Shown here: one piece after another, positions 49,886 to 60,000 of the stretch
Layout: each line of letters opens with the position of its first letter
Position numbering within the stretch: position 1 is the first letter of the stretch
Notes under the pieces: generated by a model
Seen by the model: only the letters and a program-made list of their open reading frames with translations
What the model was told of the DNA's origin: nothing
Databases searched by the model: none
NCBI GenBank assembly: GCA_029202385.1
Contig: CP119314.1
Coordinates: 3,970,501-4,034,500, forward strand
DNA length: 64,000 bases
From: Candidatus Sphingomonas phytovorans
GTDB lineage: Bacteria; Pseudomonadota; Alphaproteobacteria; Sphingomonadales; Sphingomonadaceae
Direction of reading: 5' to 3'
Made by a program: the position numbers and the translations under genes

Positions 49886-50635
49886 ATGAGGGTTGCACTG
49901 ACAGGTGTCGCGATCGTGGCGCTGATGGCGACGGCGGCGGTCGCGAAAGACCATCCCGCCGCCCAGACCCGGAAGGCCGTCTCCGCCGCTCTTGCCGATC
50001 CCGCGCGCGCCGACCAGGCGGTCGACGATGCACGCCGCAAGGCGGCCGAGACGCTGATCTTCTCGGGCGTCGGCCCTGGCGACACGGTGATCGATTACCT
50101 GCCAGGCAAGGGATATTGGACGCGCATCTTCACTGGCGTCGTCGGTGCCAAGGGGCATGTCTATCCGATGTGGCCGGCCGTCGCCGCCAGCCGCGCCACC
50201 GCGACCGTCGATGACCTGAAGGGCCGCAAGCTGGCGAACGTCACGCCGATGGTGCAGACCGTCGATATTCCGGCGAGCGACAAGCCGGTCGACCTGTTCT
50301 GGACGGTCGAGAATTACCATGACGTCGCCAATGCCGGCGGCGAGGCAGCGCTCGCAGCGGTGAACAAGGGCGTGTTCAACCTGCTGAAGCCGGGCGGCAC
50401 CTATATCGTGGTCGACCACGCCAGCGCGGCCGGCACCGGCATCACCACCACCAGCACGCTGCACCGGATCGATCCCGCGGCGGTGAAGGCGCAGGTGATC
50501 GCCGCCGGATTCACCTTTGTCGGCGAGAGCGACGCGCTGCGCAATCCGGCCGACGACCACAGCCTCAAGGTGTTCGACCCGGCGATTCGCGGCCACACCG
50601 ACCAGTTCATCTACAAATTCCGCAAGCCGGGCTGA
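49886..50635 (+). CDS. Exported methyltransferase-like protein, copy 1
   Basis: 249 residues from the ATG at 49886 (GGAG upstream). MRVALTGVAIVALMATAAVA is a Sec signal. The Rossmann-type part has GDTVIDYLPGKGYWTRIF, in the place of the SAM-binding motif I, then WTVENYHDVAN and LLKPGGTYIVVDH. This fits the COG4798-type predicted methyltransferases. Periplasmic location is unusual because SAM is cytosolic. It is followed by a paralogue. Confidence 0.85.
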   Translation: MRVALTGVAIVALMATAAVAKDHPAAQTRKAVSAALADPARADQAVDDARRKAAETLIFSGVGPGDTVIDYLPGKGYWTRIFTGVVGAKGHVYPMWPAVAASRATATVDDLKGRKLANVTPMVQTVDIPASDKPVDLFWTVENYHDVANAGGEAALAAVNKGVFNLLKPGGTYIVVDHASAAGTGITTTSTLHRIDPAAVKAQVIAAGFTFVGESDALRNPADDHSLKVFDPAIRGHTDQFIYKFRKPG

Positions 50636-50666
50636 TCCGGTACCGGAGACAAGAGGGAGGATGGGA

Positions 50667-51425
50667 ATGATCGCTCGATCGACAATCGCGCTGCTGCTTG
50701 CGGGATGCGTGATCGGAGGGTGTGGACAGGCCAGTCCTCCCAAACCCGTCGACGTCGCCGCGACCGCCGCTGATCCAGCGCGCGCGCAGGATGTCGGGCA
50801 GGACGCACGCCGGCATGGGCCGGAGATACTGGCCTTTTCCGGCTTGTCCAAAGGCGGGGTGGTGATCGACCTGATCCCCGGCGGCGGATACTGGACCCGG
50901 CTGTTCGCCCGGGCGGTCGGGCCCAAGGGCCATGTCTATGGCATCTGGCCCAAGCCCTATGCCCTGGAAGCCCGGGGTGATGTGGTTGCCTATGGCAAGC
51001 TCGCCGCCACCCCCGAGTTCGGCAATGTCAGCGGATCGATCAAGCCGGCGACCGAGATCACCGCACCGATCAAGGCCGATCTCGTCTTCACCTCGCAGAA
51101 TTACCACGACTATCCTGACAAGTTCATGGGATCGCTCGATCCGGCGGTGCTCAACAAGGGCGCGTTCGCCGCGTTGAAGCCGGGCGGCATCTTCCTGATC
51201 ATCGACCATGCAGCGGCGGCGGGATCGGGCATGCGCGATACCGATACGCTCCACCGGATCGACCCGGCGATCGTGAAGCGGCAGGTGACGGCAGCAGGTT
51301 TCGAATTCGTCGGCGAGAACAAACTGCTCGCCAATCCGGCGGACGACCATCACCTGCCGGTGTTCGACAAGACGATCCGCGGGAAGACCGATCAGTTCAT
51401 CTACAAGTTCCGCAGGCCGGGTTAG
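50667..51425 (+). CDS. Methyltransferase-like lipoprotein, copy 2
   Basis: 252 residues. The ATG at 50667 is preferred because GGGAGG lies seven bases upstream; the ATG at 50661 is too close. IALLLAGCVIGGC has a lipobox (LAGC). The core repeats copy 1 nearly segment by segment: GGVVIDLIPGGGYWTRLF, TSQNYHDYPDKF, ALKPGGIFLIIDHAAAAGSG and TDQFIYKFRRPG. A tandem duplication has given one soluble and one lipid-anchored product. Confidence 0.85.
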   Translation: MIARSTIALLLAGCVIGGCGQASPPKPVDVAATAADPARAQDVGQDARRHGPEILAFSGLSKGGVVIDLIPGGGYWTRLFARAVGPKGHVYGIWPKPYALEARGDVVAYGKLAATPEFGNVSGSIKPATEITAPIKADLVFTSQNYHDYPDKFMGSLDPAVLNKGAFAALKPGGIFLIIDHAAAAGSGMRDTDTLHRIDPAIVKRQVTAAGFEFVGENKLLANPADDHHLPVFDKTIRGKTDQFIYKFRRPG

Positions 51426-51442
51426 GCACGGGACCCACCATC

Positions 51443-51530
51443 ATGCCGGACTTTTTCCGGCATCAACCGTGCGGCAGGAATCGCAGCCGAGGCTCTTGCG
51501 GAACGGTGGACCCCGGAACAAGTCCGGGGT
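51443..51530. repeat. Two palindromic intergenic repeats
   Basis: ATGCCGGA-N5-TCCGGCAT (51443-51463) and ACCCCGGA-ACAAG-TCCGGGGT (51510-51530). The second matches a palindrome found between genes in many sphingomonads. Both could act as terminators between the convergent methyltransferase-like and AAA ATPase genes. Confidence 0.65.
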
Positions 51531-51535
51531 GACGT

Positions 51536-52081
51536 TTATTTGAAACCGATCCGGTCGACCACGAACGCTACCCGTTCGGCAATGCTCGTGCGAGGCAGTT
51601 CGATCAGCTCATAGTCGTAGCTGCGATAGGTCGCGACCATGACCGCGAAGGTCGCTTCCGCCACGTCCGGCGACTGCTTGCGCTCGGCATCGCCAGTGAA
51701 GATCTCCGGCCAGAAGGGCGCGATGAAGACGCGGGGGTTGTAGCGGCAGGTCCGCGCCGCTTCGTCGATGTGAGGGGGGACCGGCAGGCCCGAGACCCGC
51801 AGGAAGCCGGCGACATCCGGTACGCCGCGATCGAGCATGGTGACGACGCCACCCGCCAGCGCAGCCTCGCGGGCCGCCATGTCCCGCACCACCATCAATT
51901 CGGCAAAGGCCTGCTGGTCGGCCCAGGGCAGGGCGTTGCCGCCGGTCGCCAGTTGTTCGCGGATTACCGCGCGGCCGACTTCGGGACTGGTCGCGACGCC
52001 CGCCGCGGCGAGCGCCTCTATCAGGGTCGTCTTGCCTGATCCGGGACCGCCGGTGAGGACGAAGAGGCGGTCGCTATCCAT
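51536..52081 (-). CDS. AAA-family ATPase (AAA_28-like)
   Basis: 181 residues from the ATG at 52081; upstream in-frame codons are basic and unlike. P-loop [20 protein letters not shown] at the N terminus, then [10 protein letters not shown] and [15 protein letters not shown] with the Walker B-like acid. The protein is a small P-loop kinase/ATPase with an unknown partner. Confidence 0.85.
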   Translation of the reverse strand: MDSDRLFVLTGGPGSGKTTLIEALAAAGVATSPEVGRAVIREQLATGGNALPWADQQAFAELMVVRDMAAREAALAGGVVTMLDRGVPDVAGFLRVSGLPVPPHIDEAARTCRYNPRVFIAPFWPEIFTGDAERKQSPDVAEATFAVMVATYRSYDYELIELPRTSIAERVAFVVDRIGFK

Positions 52082-52168
52082 GGGCAGAACATAAGGGCGG
52101 GGCGACGCGGGAGTAAATCCCGCGTCTCGTCGGTCGCGGCTCTGGCCGCGCCGGCCGGTCGAACTGTT

Positions 52169-52190
52169 GCGAGCGGGCTTCGCCGCTCGC
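52169..52190. terminator. GC-rich hairpins upstream of the AAA gene and after etfA
   Basis: GCGAGCGG-GCTTCG-CCGCTCGC forms an 8-base stem, followed by GCAGC-TTC-GCTGC near 52200. These lie between etfA's stop (on its downstream side) and the AAA gene. No T-tract is present, so termination is likely but not certain. Confidence 0.45.
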
Positions 52191-52215
52191 ACCGGCAGGC
52201 AGCTTCGCTGCGCGC

Positions 52216-53145
52216 CTACAGTTTCTCCGTCAGTTCCGGCACGATCTTGAAGAGATCGCCGACCAGGCCGATGTCAGCGACCTGGAAGATCGGGGCGTCC
52301 TCGTCCTTGTTGATCGCGATGATCGTCTTGGAATCCTTCATGCCCGCCAGATGCTGGATCGCGCCGGAGATCCCGATCGCGATATAGACCTCTGGAGCGA
52401 CGATCTTGCCGGTCTGGCCGACCTGATAGTCGTTGGGCACATAACCAGCGTCCACTGCGGCGCGCGACGCGCCGACGCCGGCGCCAAGCTTGTCGGCCAG
52501 CGGCTCAATGATCGAGTGGAAATTCTCGCTGTTCTGCAGCGCGCGGCCACCCGACACGATAATCTTCGCGCTGGTCAGTTCCGGACGCTCTGACTTGGCG
52601 ATCTCAGCGCCGGCAAAGGTCGACAGACCCGTATCGCCGGTCGAAGTGACCGCTTCGATCGTGCCCGAACCACCTTCGGTCGCTGCCTTCTCGAACGCCG
52701 TGCCGCGCACGGTGACCACCAGCTTCTTGTCGCTGGTCTGGACGGTCGCGATGGCGTTGCCGGCATAGATCGGGCGGGTGAAGGTATCAGCGCTTTCCAC
52801 CGACAGGATGTCGCTGATCTGCATCACGTCGAGCAGGGCGGCGACGCGCGGTGCGATGTTCTTGCCGTTCGAGGTGGCCGGGAACAGCACCGCGTCATGA
52901 TGCCCCATCAGCTCGACGACAAGCGGCGCGACATTTTCGGCGAGCACATGCGCATAGGCAGCGTCGTCGGCGACATGGACCTTGCCCACGCCAGCGATCT
53001 TCGCGGCTTCGGCCGCAACGCCGTCGACGCCCTGGCCGGCGACGAGCAGATGAACTTCGCCGAGCTTCGACGCGGCGGTGACCACGGCGAGCGTTGCGTC
53101 CTTGACGGCCTTGCCGTCATGTTCGACCCAGACGAGCGTCTTCAT
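52216..53145 (-). CDS. etfA: Electron transfer flavoprotein alpha subunit
   Basis: 309 residues. The C-terminal FAD domain has [40 protein letters not shown] and [19 protein letters not shown] carries electrons from acyl-CoA dehydrogenases to the quinone pool. Overlaps etfB by four bases. Confidence 0.97.
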   Translation of the reverse strand: MKTLVWVEHDGKAVKDATLAVVTAASKLGEVHLLVAGQGVDGVAAEAAKIAGVGKVHVADDAAYAHVLAENVAPLVVELMGHHDAVLFPATSNGKNIAPRVAALLDVMQISDILSVESADTFTRPIYAGNAIATVQTSDKKLVVTVRGTAFEKAATEGGSGTIEAVTSTGDTGLSTFAGAEIAKSERPELTSAKIIVSGGRALQNSENFHSIIEPLADKLGAGVGASRAAVDAGYVPNDYQVGQTGKIVAPEVYIAIGISGAIQHLAGMKDSKTIIAINKDEDAPIFQVADIGLVGDLFKIVPELTEKL

Positions 53146-53888
53146 TTCGCGACTCCCATCGCCTTTAGCTTGGCCACCAGTTCATCGACATCGGCGACCT
53201 TCACGCCGGCCGAGCGCTTGGCGGGCTCGACCACCTTGAGCGTGGTCAGGCGCGGGGCGACATCGACGCCGTAATCGGGCGGAGTCTTCTGCGCCAGCGG
53301 CTTCGACTTGGCCTTCATGATGTTCGGGAGCGACGCATAGCGCGGCTCGTTGAGACGCAGATCAGTCGTGATGATCGCCGGGAGCTTCAGCGTCTCGGTC
53401 TCCGAGCCGCCATCGACTTCGCGCGTCACCGTGACCGAGTCGCTGGCCAGATCGACCTTCGACGCGAAGGTCGCCTGACCCACGCCGAGCAGGCCGGCCA
53501 GCATCTGGCCGGTCTGGTTGTTGTCGTCATCGATCGCCTGCTTGCCGAGGATGACCAGATCGGGCTTTTCCTCCTCGACGATCTTCGCCAGCAGCTTGGC
53601 AACGCCGAGCGGCTCGACCTTGTCGTCCGACACGACGAGGATCGCGCGGTCGGCGCCCATTGCCAGCGCGGTGCGCAGCGTTTCCTGAGCCTTCGCCTCG
53701 CCGATCGAGACGACGACGATCTCCGTGACGCCCTTGTCCTTGAGCCGGATCGCCTCTTCGACCGCGATCTCGTCGAACGGGTTCATGCTCATCTTGACGT
53801 TGGCGAGGTCGACCCCCGTCCCATCGGCCTTCACCCGGGGCTTTACGTTATAGTCAAGCACACGCTTGACCGGGACCACCACCTTCAT
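53142..53888 (-). CDS. etfB: Electron transfer flavoprotein beta subunit
   Basis: 248 residues from the ATG at 53888 with AGGAGA upstream (an ATG at 53909 would add seven residues). [36 protein letters not shown] and the AMP-binding [20 protein letters not shown] are diagnostic. Partner of EtfA. Confidence 0.97.
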   Translation of the reverse strand: MKVVVPVKRVLDYNVKPRVKADGTGVDLANVKMSMNPFDEIAVEEAIRLKDKGVTEIVVVSIGEAKAQETLRTALAMGADRAILVVSDDKVEPLGVAKLLAKIVEEEKPDLVILGKQAIDDDNNQTGQMLAGLLGVGQATFASKVDLASDSVTVTREVDGGSETETLKLPAIITTDLRLNEPRYASLPNIMKAKSKPLAQKTPPDYGVDVAPRLTTLKVVEPAKRSAGVKVADVDELVAKLKAMGVAK

Positions 53889-53948
53889 CGCAAACTCTCC
53901 TGCGTCCAAACCAGTCCCTGGGGAGGAAGGCCGGGTATGATTAGCGCG

Positions 53949-55148
<1,200 letters not shown>

Positions 55149-55227
55149 GGGGCTCACATGCCTTTCGAAGATCGGGGATGCAGGAGCCTTAAGCACAGGG
55201 TGGGCGGCGAATCCACCCCTGCAAGCG

Positions 55228-55545
55228 TCATCGCGCCAGGCCGGTCGCGCAGAGGGCGGCCGAGCTGGCCGTCACGCCGACGATCTCCGGGTCCCTGAGC
55301 GAGCGCACGCGGTGGAGGAGCTGGTCGAGATCGTGCGACTGCTGCGCCTTGCCGAGTCCGGCGAGGCGGCGGAGCTGAAGGATCGAGAGGCGATCGACCA
55401 TGCGCGAGGCCATGCAGGCAGCGACCGGTTTCGAGATGCCGGCACTGACAAGACCGTCGCGCGTCATCGACTCGGGAGAGGAACAGGCAGCCAGCACCAG
55501 CAACGCGGGCATTGTCAAAATCCCGAGCGCCAAAATCATCCGCAT
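55228..55545 (-). CDS. Small lipoprotein of unknown function
   Basis: 105 residues. [20 protein letters not shown] followed by C is a lipoprotein signal (lipobox LAAC). The mature part has [20 protein letters not shown] and [12 protein letters not shown], with two more cysteines. Divergent from crtZ across 50 bases. I do not recognise the family. Confidence 0.75.
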   Translation of the reverse strand: MRMILALGILTMPALLVLAACSSPESMTRDGLVSAGISKPVAACMASRMVDRLSILQLRRLAGLGKAQQSHDLDQLLHRVRSLRDPEIVGVTASSAALCATGLAR

Positions 55546-55595
55546 GCGACCATCCTATCGTGCAACCCAGCCCCCGGGCCGCTATATCGCCAGCC

Positions 55596-56111
55596 ATGCA
55601 TTGGACAACCGGCCTTATCCTGTTCGCTCTGACCGTGACGGGCATGGAGGGGTTCGCCTATGTCGCGCACCGCTGGATCATGCACGGGCCGGGCTGGTTC
55701 CTGCACGAGAGCCATCACCGCCCGCGCACCGGGCATTGGGAACTGAACGATCTCTATGCGGTGATCTTCGCCCTGCCGTCGATCGTGCTGCTGCTCGGCG
55801 GGGTTCAGCTCGGCTGGTGGTCTGGCTTCACCTGGATCGGCGCCGGGATCGCTGCCTATGGCGCGATCTATTTCGGGTTCCACGACATCATCGTGCATAA
55901 GCGGCTGAACCACCGCTATCTGCCGAAATCCGTCTATATGAAGCGGATCATCCAGGCGCACCGGCTCCACCATGTGGTGGAGACAAAGGCGGGCACGGTG
56001 AGCTTCGGCTTTCTCTGGGCGCCGAAACCCGAGATACTGAAGGCAGAGCTCAAGCGGCGGGGCCATGCCGGAGTCCGCGCGCCGGCCGGCGAAAGCGTCG
56101 AGCGGAGCTGA
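55596..56111 (+). CDS. crtZ: Beta-carotene hydroxylase
   Basis: 171 residues. The histidine clusters of the fatty-acid-hydroxylase/CrtZ family are present: HRWIMH, HESHH, HDIIVH and HRLHH, in four membrane-associated segments. It hydroxylates beta-carotene rings to zeaxanthin, a step toward yellow pigments such as nostoxanthin. The ATG at 55596 begins the first helix. A TauE-like gene follows at once. Confidence 0.94.
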   Translation: MHWTTGLILFALTVTGMEGFAYVAHRWIMHGPGWFLHESHHRPRTGHWELNDLYAVIFALPSIVLLLGGVQLGWWSGFTWIGAGIAAYGAIYFGFHDIIVHKRLNHRYLPKSVYMKRIIQAHRLHHVVETKAGTVSFGFLWAPKPEILKAELKRRGHAGVRAPAGESVERS

Positions 56112-56144
56112 ACCATTCCCGACTGGTATTTCTATGCGCTCGCG

Positions 56145-56861
56145 GTGCCGGCGGTGACGCTGATCGGCCTGTCCAAGGGCGGGTTCGTCGGCATGGGCGC
56201 CCTGTCGCTGCCAATCCTGGCGCTGGCGATCTCCCCCGTGCGTGCGGCAGCGATCCTGCTGCCGATCCTGATCGTGCAGGACGTGGTCGGCGTCTGGGCG
56301 TTTCGCAGGCAATGGGACGGGCATGTGCTTGGCTGGATGCTGCCAGGCTCCGTCATCGGCATCGCGCTCGGCTGGTTCTTCGCCGCGCAGGTTTCGGAGC
56401 GCGCGGTGCTTGGCGTGGTCGGCGCGATCTCGATCCTGTTCGGCGCCTATCGGCTGTGGGTCGACCGGCGCGGGGCGATCGGCGCCCCCGCACGCTCGCC
56501 GGGCTGGGTCGGCACCCTGCTCGGCATCGCCTCGGGCTTCACCAGCCAGATCGCCCATGCCGGGCAGCCGCCCTTCCAGATCTGGGTGATGCCGAAACGG
56601 CTCGAGCGCGACGTGCTGGTCGGCACCACCGCGATCTTCTTCGCCGTCACCAACTGGATGAAGGTGCCGGCTTATTGGGCGCTCGGCCAGTTCAGCCGCG
56701 AAAACCTGATGACGGCGGCGACCTTGCTGCCGGTGGCGATCGCCTCGACCCTGGGGGGCGTGTGGCTGGTGCGGCGCGTGTCGCCGACCCGCTTCTACAC
56801 CGCGATCTATGTGCTGATGATCCTGGTCGGGGTGAAGCTGGTATGGGACGGGGTGGCGTGA
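56145..56861 (+). CDS. TauE/SafE-family permease, probable ATT start at 56115
   Basis: 238 residues if started at the GTG at 56145, with about eight membrane helices: TLIGLSKGGFVGMGALSLPI, IASGFTSQIAHAGQPPFQIW and VAIASTLGGVWLVRRVSPTR are the family repeats. That start removes half of the first helix. An in-frame ATT at 56115, seven bases after GGAG and right after the crtZ stop, would give the normal beginning IPDWYFYALAVPAVTLIGLS, so the true start is probably 56115. Anion or sulfite transport is inferred from family. Confidence 0.88.
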   Translation: MPAVTLIGLSKGGFVGMGALSLPILALAISPVRAAAILLPILIVQDVVGVWAFRRQWDGHVLGWMLPGSVIGIALGWFFAAQVSERAVLGVVGAISILFGAYRLWVDRRGAIGAPARSPGWVGTLLGIASGFTSQIAHAGQPPFQIWVMPKRLERDVLVGTTAIFFAVTNWMKVPAYWALGQFSRENLMTAATLLPVAIASTLGGVWLVRRVSPTRFYTAIYVLMILVGVKLVWDGVA

Positions 56862-57009
56862 CGAAGGCCGGCGGTCCGGGCGGAGATGTGGCCCTCACCA
56901 CGGGTCGAACCGGCTTTTGTCATTCATCAGCAAAATACCGGCAATGAATGGATTCTACATCTGCCCGTGACGACCGGGCGAATGGCCCGGCATCCAGCAG
57001 GAGATGAGC

Positions 57010-57420
57010 ATGAGCCTGGCTCTGGCGGCGATCGCGGCAGCCATCGCGACGCATAGCGTGCACATCGATCATCACGGCACACCGGTCGAGGCGGTGTACA
57101 GCGCACGAACCGACATCCGCACACGGACGATCGGCGCACATACGCCCAACCGGATGGACGGCCGGCGCTGCACCTGGACGGCAACCATCCTGGTGGAGCG
57201 GCGGCTGGCCGATGGACCAGCCCTGACCCGGCCGGTGCCGGGCGAGCGGGCGCTTTCCGGCAATCTGCCAGGCCCGTGCGCGCGCGGCTCAAGGGCGATC
57301 GAGCGCGAGGTGGCGCGGGACGACGGCGTGATCCGTGCCCATCTCCTCGCGGCTGCCGAGCAGGATCGGACCGCCCTGCTCGCCGAGCTGGATACCGTCA
57401 GGAACATGGCGTCCAACTAG
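57010..57420 (+). CDS. Small exported protein of unknown function
   Basis: 136 residues from the ATG at 57010; AGGAG is seven bases upstream, whereas the ATG at 57004 is only one base away from it. MSLALAAIAAAIATHS could be a signal. The rest is polar with two cysteines (GRRCTWTATILVE, LPGPCARGSRAIE). No family recognised. Confidence 0.6.
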   Translation: MSLALAAIAAAIATHSVHIDHHGTPVEAVYSARTDIRTRTIGAHTPNRMDGRRCTWTATILVERRLADGPALTRPVPGERALSGNLPGPCARGSRAIEREVARDDGVIRAHLLAAAEQDRTALLAELDTVRNMASN

Positions 57421-57445
57421 GGTGCGACACTATTTGACGCCGGGC

Positions 57446-58159
57446 ATGACGCCGTTCCTTGCCTGCATCGCCTCGCTGGGAATCGCTGCCCCTGCCGTTG
57501 CGCAACTCGATACAGGACCATCCCTGTCGCTTGAGGCCGCCACCGACGAGCGCAGGCGCGGGCTGAGCTGGAGCGACGGCGAACCGGTCGTGCGCGCGGT
57601 CGCCGCGATCCCCGTCACGCAGGAGCTCGCGGTGGAGGCGACAGCCGTTTCGCTATGGGGAAGCAGTCGTCATGGCGGGGCAGGCGCGGTTGTCGATGTC
57701 CAGGCCAGCTATGCGCGCCAGCTGGGCGGGTGGCGCCTTTCCGCCGACGCCACCTATCGCCTTTTCCCCGGTGCCTCCGGCCAGGATTATGTCGAGCTGG
57801 GCACCGTTGCCGGATTCCTGATCGGTCCGGCGACGATCGAGCTTTTCGCGCGCTACGCGCCCAGGCAGCGCGCTATCGGGGGCGACAATCTCTATCTCGG
57901 GATGGCGCCGTCATTCGGCATTCCCGGCACGCCGCTCACGCTTTCCGGCCATGTCGGACGGTCATCGGGCGCGGTGAGCGATCCTTTCCGCGCCCGGCGC
58001 CTGCGGCCCGACGGACACTATTGGGATCACGGCGTTGCGCTGGATTATCGCAAGGGACGGTGGCTGGCCGGATTGCGCTATGCGAACAGCAGTATCGATC
58101 GCGCCGCCGCCGATCATGCCGGTGCCACGGTGATCGGGCGTGTCGGGATGGAATTCTGA
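57446..58159 (+). CDS. Outer-membrane barrel protein (TorF/Gcw_chp-like)
   Basis: 237 residues. MTPFLACIASLGIAAPAVAQ is a Sec signal. Alternating strands (SLSLEAATDERRRGLSWSDG, VSLWGSSRHGGAG, GWRLSADATYRLFPGASGQD) and the C-terminal ATVIGRVGMEF with final F fit an outer-membrane barrel, like the TorF putative porins. A GTG at 57422 is an alternative start. It follows the previous gene by 25 bases. Confidence 0.75.
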   Translation: MTPFLACIASLGIAAPAVAQLDTGPSLSLEAATDERRRGLSWSDGEPVVRAVAAIPVTQELAVEATAVSLWGSSRHGGAGAVVDVQASYARQLGGWRLSADATYRLFPGASGQDYVELGTVAGFLIGPATIELFARYAPRQRAIGGDNLYLGMAPSFGIPGTPLTLSGHVGRSSGAVSDPFRARRLRPDGHYWDHGVALDYRKGRWLAGLRYANSSIDRAAADHAGATVIGRVGMEF

Positions 58160-58380
58160 GGGAAAAGGCGTCGGCAGCACAAGATGATAGTTCGCGCGGA
58201 GGCGCGAAAGGCGCTGAGAGGGACCGCAAGCGGCACGGGCGGTTCGCGATGACAGATATGTCCACGAACACGGAGCTTGCCAGTGCAGGAGGATCGAGGT
58301 CGGAAATGACCTCCGCGTTCCCTGCGCGAACCCTCCCTCCTTGTTGCAACCGCGCCAAATGACGTGAACGGCGATCCGAC
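58160..58380. other. Intergenic region with repeat-like stretch and hairpin
   Basis: Between the barrel protein and prs, convergent. Near 58188-58222 is a purine-rich repeat-like stretch (TTCGCGCGGAGGCGCGAAAG) of a type seen between genes in sphingomonads. GAGGTC-GGAAAT-GACCTC (58296-58313) is a 6-base hairpin. No gene seen. Confidence 0.5.
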
Positions 58381-59316
58381 CTAGTCGAACAGCGACGACA
58401 CCGATGTCTCGTCGGCGATGCGCTTGATCGCTTCGGCGAGCAGGGGCGCGATGGTCAGATGGCGGATGCGCTTCGCGTTCTCGACTACTTCATGGCTGCC
58501 GATCGAATCGGTGATGACCAGTTCCTCGAGCGCCGATCCTTCGACCCGCGCGACCGCGCCGCCCGAAAGAACGCCGTGCGTGACATAGGCGACCACGCCC
58601 TCCGCGCCCGCTTCCTTCAGCGCGGCGGCGGCGTTGCACAGGGTGCCGGCCGAATCGACGATGTCGTCGATCAGGATGCAGAAACGGCCCTCGACCTCGC
58701 CGATGATGTTCATCACCTCGGATTCGCCGGCGCGCTCGCGGCGCTTGTCGACGATGGCGAGCGGGGCGTTGTCGAGCCGCTTGGCCAGCGCACGGGCGCG
58801 GACCACGCCGCCGACGTCGGGCGACACGACCATCAGGTTGCGGTCGCCGAAGCGGGTCAGGATATCGGCCGACATCACTGGCGCGCCGTAGAGATTGTCG
58901 GTCGGGATATCGAAGAAGCCCTGGATCTGCCCGGCATGGAGATCGACCGAAAGAACGCGGTCGGCACCGGCGACGGTGATCAGGTTGGCGACGAGTTTCG
59001 CCGAGATCGGGGTGCGCGGCCCGGGTTTGCGGTCCTGCCGGGCATAGCCGAAATAGGGGATGACGGCGGTGATGCGCTTGGCCGAGGCACGGCGGAGCGC
59101 GTCGATGCAGATCAGCAGTTCCATGAGATTGTCGTTGGCGGGGTAGCCGGTCGACTGGAGCACGAACACGTCCTCGCCGCGGACATTCTCCTGGATCTCG
59201 ACGAACACTTCCTCGTCGGCGAAGCGGCGGACGCTGGCGTTGGTCAGCGGGATTTCCAGATAATCGGAGATCGCGCGCGCCAGAGGCAGGTTCGAGTTGC
59301 CGGTCATCAGTTTCAT
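58381..59316 (-). CDS. prs: Ribose-phosphate pyrophosphokinase
   Basis: 311 residues. N-terminal [20 protein letters not shown], the [20 protein letters not shown] flexible loop, [19 protein letters not shown] and the PRPP-binding [20 protein letters not shown]. Makes PRPP for nucleotides, histidine and tryptophan. Confidence 0.98.
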   Translation of the reverse strand: MKLMTGNSNLPLARAISDYLEIPLTNASVRRFADEEVFVEIQENVRGEDVFVLQSTGYPANDNLMELLICIDALRRASAKRITAVIPYFGYARQDRKPGPRTPISAKLVANLITVAGADRVLSVDLHAGQIQGFFDIPTDNLYGAPVMSADILTRFGDRNLMVVSPDVGGVVRARALAKRLDNAPLAIVDKRRERAGESEVMNIIGEVEGRFCILIDDIVDSAGTLCNAAAALKEAGAEGVVAYVTHGVLSGGAVARVEGSALEELVITDSIGSHEVVENAKRIRHLTIAPLLAEAIKRIADETSVSSLFD

Positions 59317-59392
59317 GTGTGGTCCTTACCCCCGCCGATTGCGGCCTCCTTAGAGGCGCCGTAGGGCTTCGAAAAGGGTGCAGGGGCAGAAC

Positions 59393-59917
59393 ATGACGCG
59401 CGATGTAACATTCACGCCCAGCGAGGGCGACTATATCGCGGCCAATCTCGCATGGCAGGCGCGTGCGCCCCATCGACGATGGCTGTTCTGGCTGACGCTG
59501 GCGTTGGGCGTGCTGACGACCGGCAGCATCCTGCTCTCTCTCGCAAGAGGGCTGTCGCTGATGGATGCCGTGAGCGATTCAGCTATTATGCTTGCCGCAC
59601 TCCTGATCTTCCTGGCGCATGGGCCGGTGAACCGCCTTCTGATTCCACGTCAGGTCCGCAAGATGCTGGCGCAGAACAAGGCGCTTCTTAGTCCGGTGCA
59701 GTGCCAGTGGAGCAACGAGGCCATCACCTTTTCAGGCAAGAGTGGGAATTCCACCATTGACTGGAAAGATCTCCACCGGTGGTTCAGCGACGAAAGCTCG
59801 TTCGTCTTCCTGCTCAGCGACCGTCTCATGCTGCTCTTGCCGACGCGCGCGCTGAGCGGCGCGCAGCAAGAGGATTTGCACATGACCGCCGTCAGGTTCG
59901 GGCCGGAACCTCGCTAA
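59393..59917 (+). CDS. YcxB-like membrane protein
   Basis: 174 residues from the ATG at 59393 with AGGGG upstream. Two adjacent membrane helices: WLFWLTLALGVLTTGSILLS and AVSDSAIMLAALLIFLAHGP. The C-terminal half (ITFSGKSGNSTIDWKDLHRW, FVFLLSDRLMLLLPTRAL) resembles the YcxB-like domain. Function unknown. Confidence 0.7.
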   Translation: MTRDVTFTPSEGDYIAANLAWQARAPHRRWLFWLTLALGVLTTGSILLSLARGLSLMDAVSDSAIMLAALLIFLAHGPVNRLLIPRQVRKMLAQNKALLSPVQCQWSNEAITFSGKSGNSTIDWKDLHRWFSDESSFVFLLSDRLMLLLPTRALSGAQQEDLHMTAVRFGPEPR

Positions 59918-60000
59918 ACAGACCGTTGGCACGCCGACATCGTGATCGCGATCGAGCGTCCCGGTTGTTGCCGCCGGGCGCGGCGTCTACAGCCGCACCC

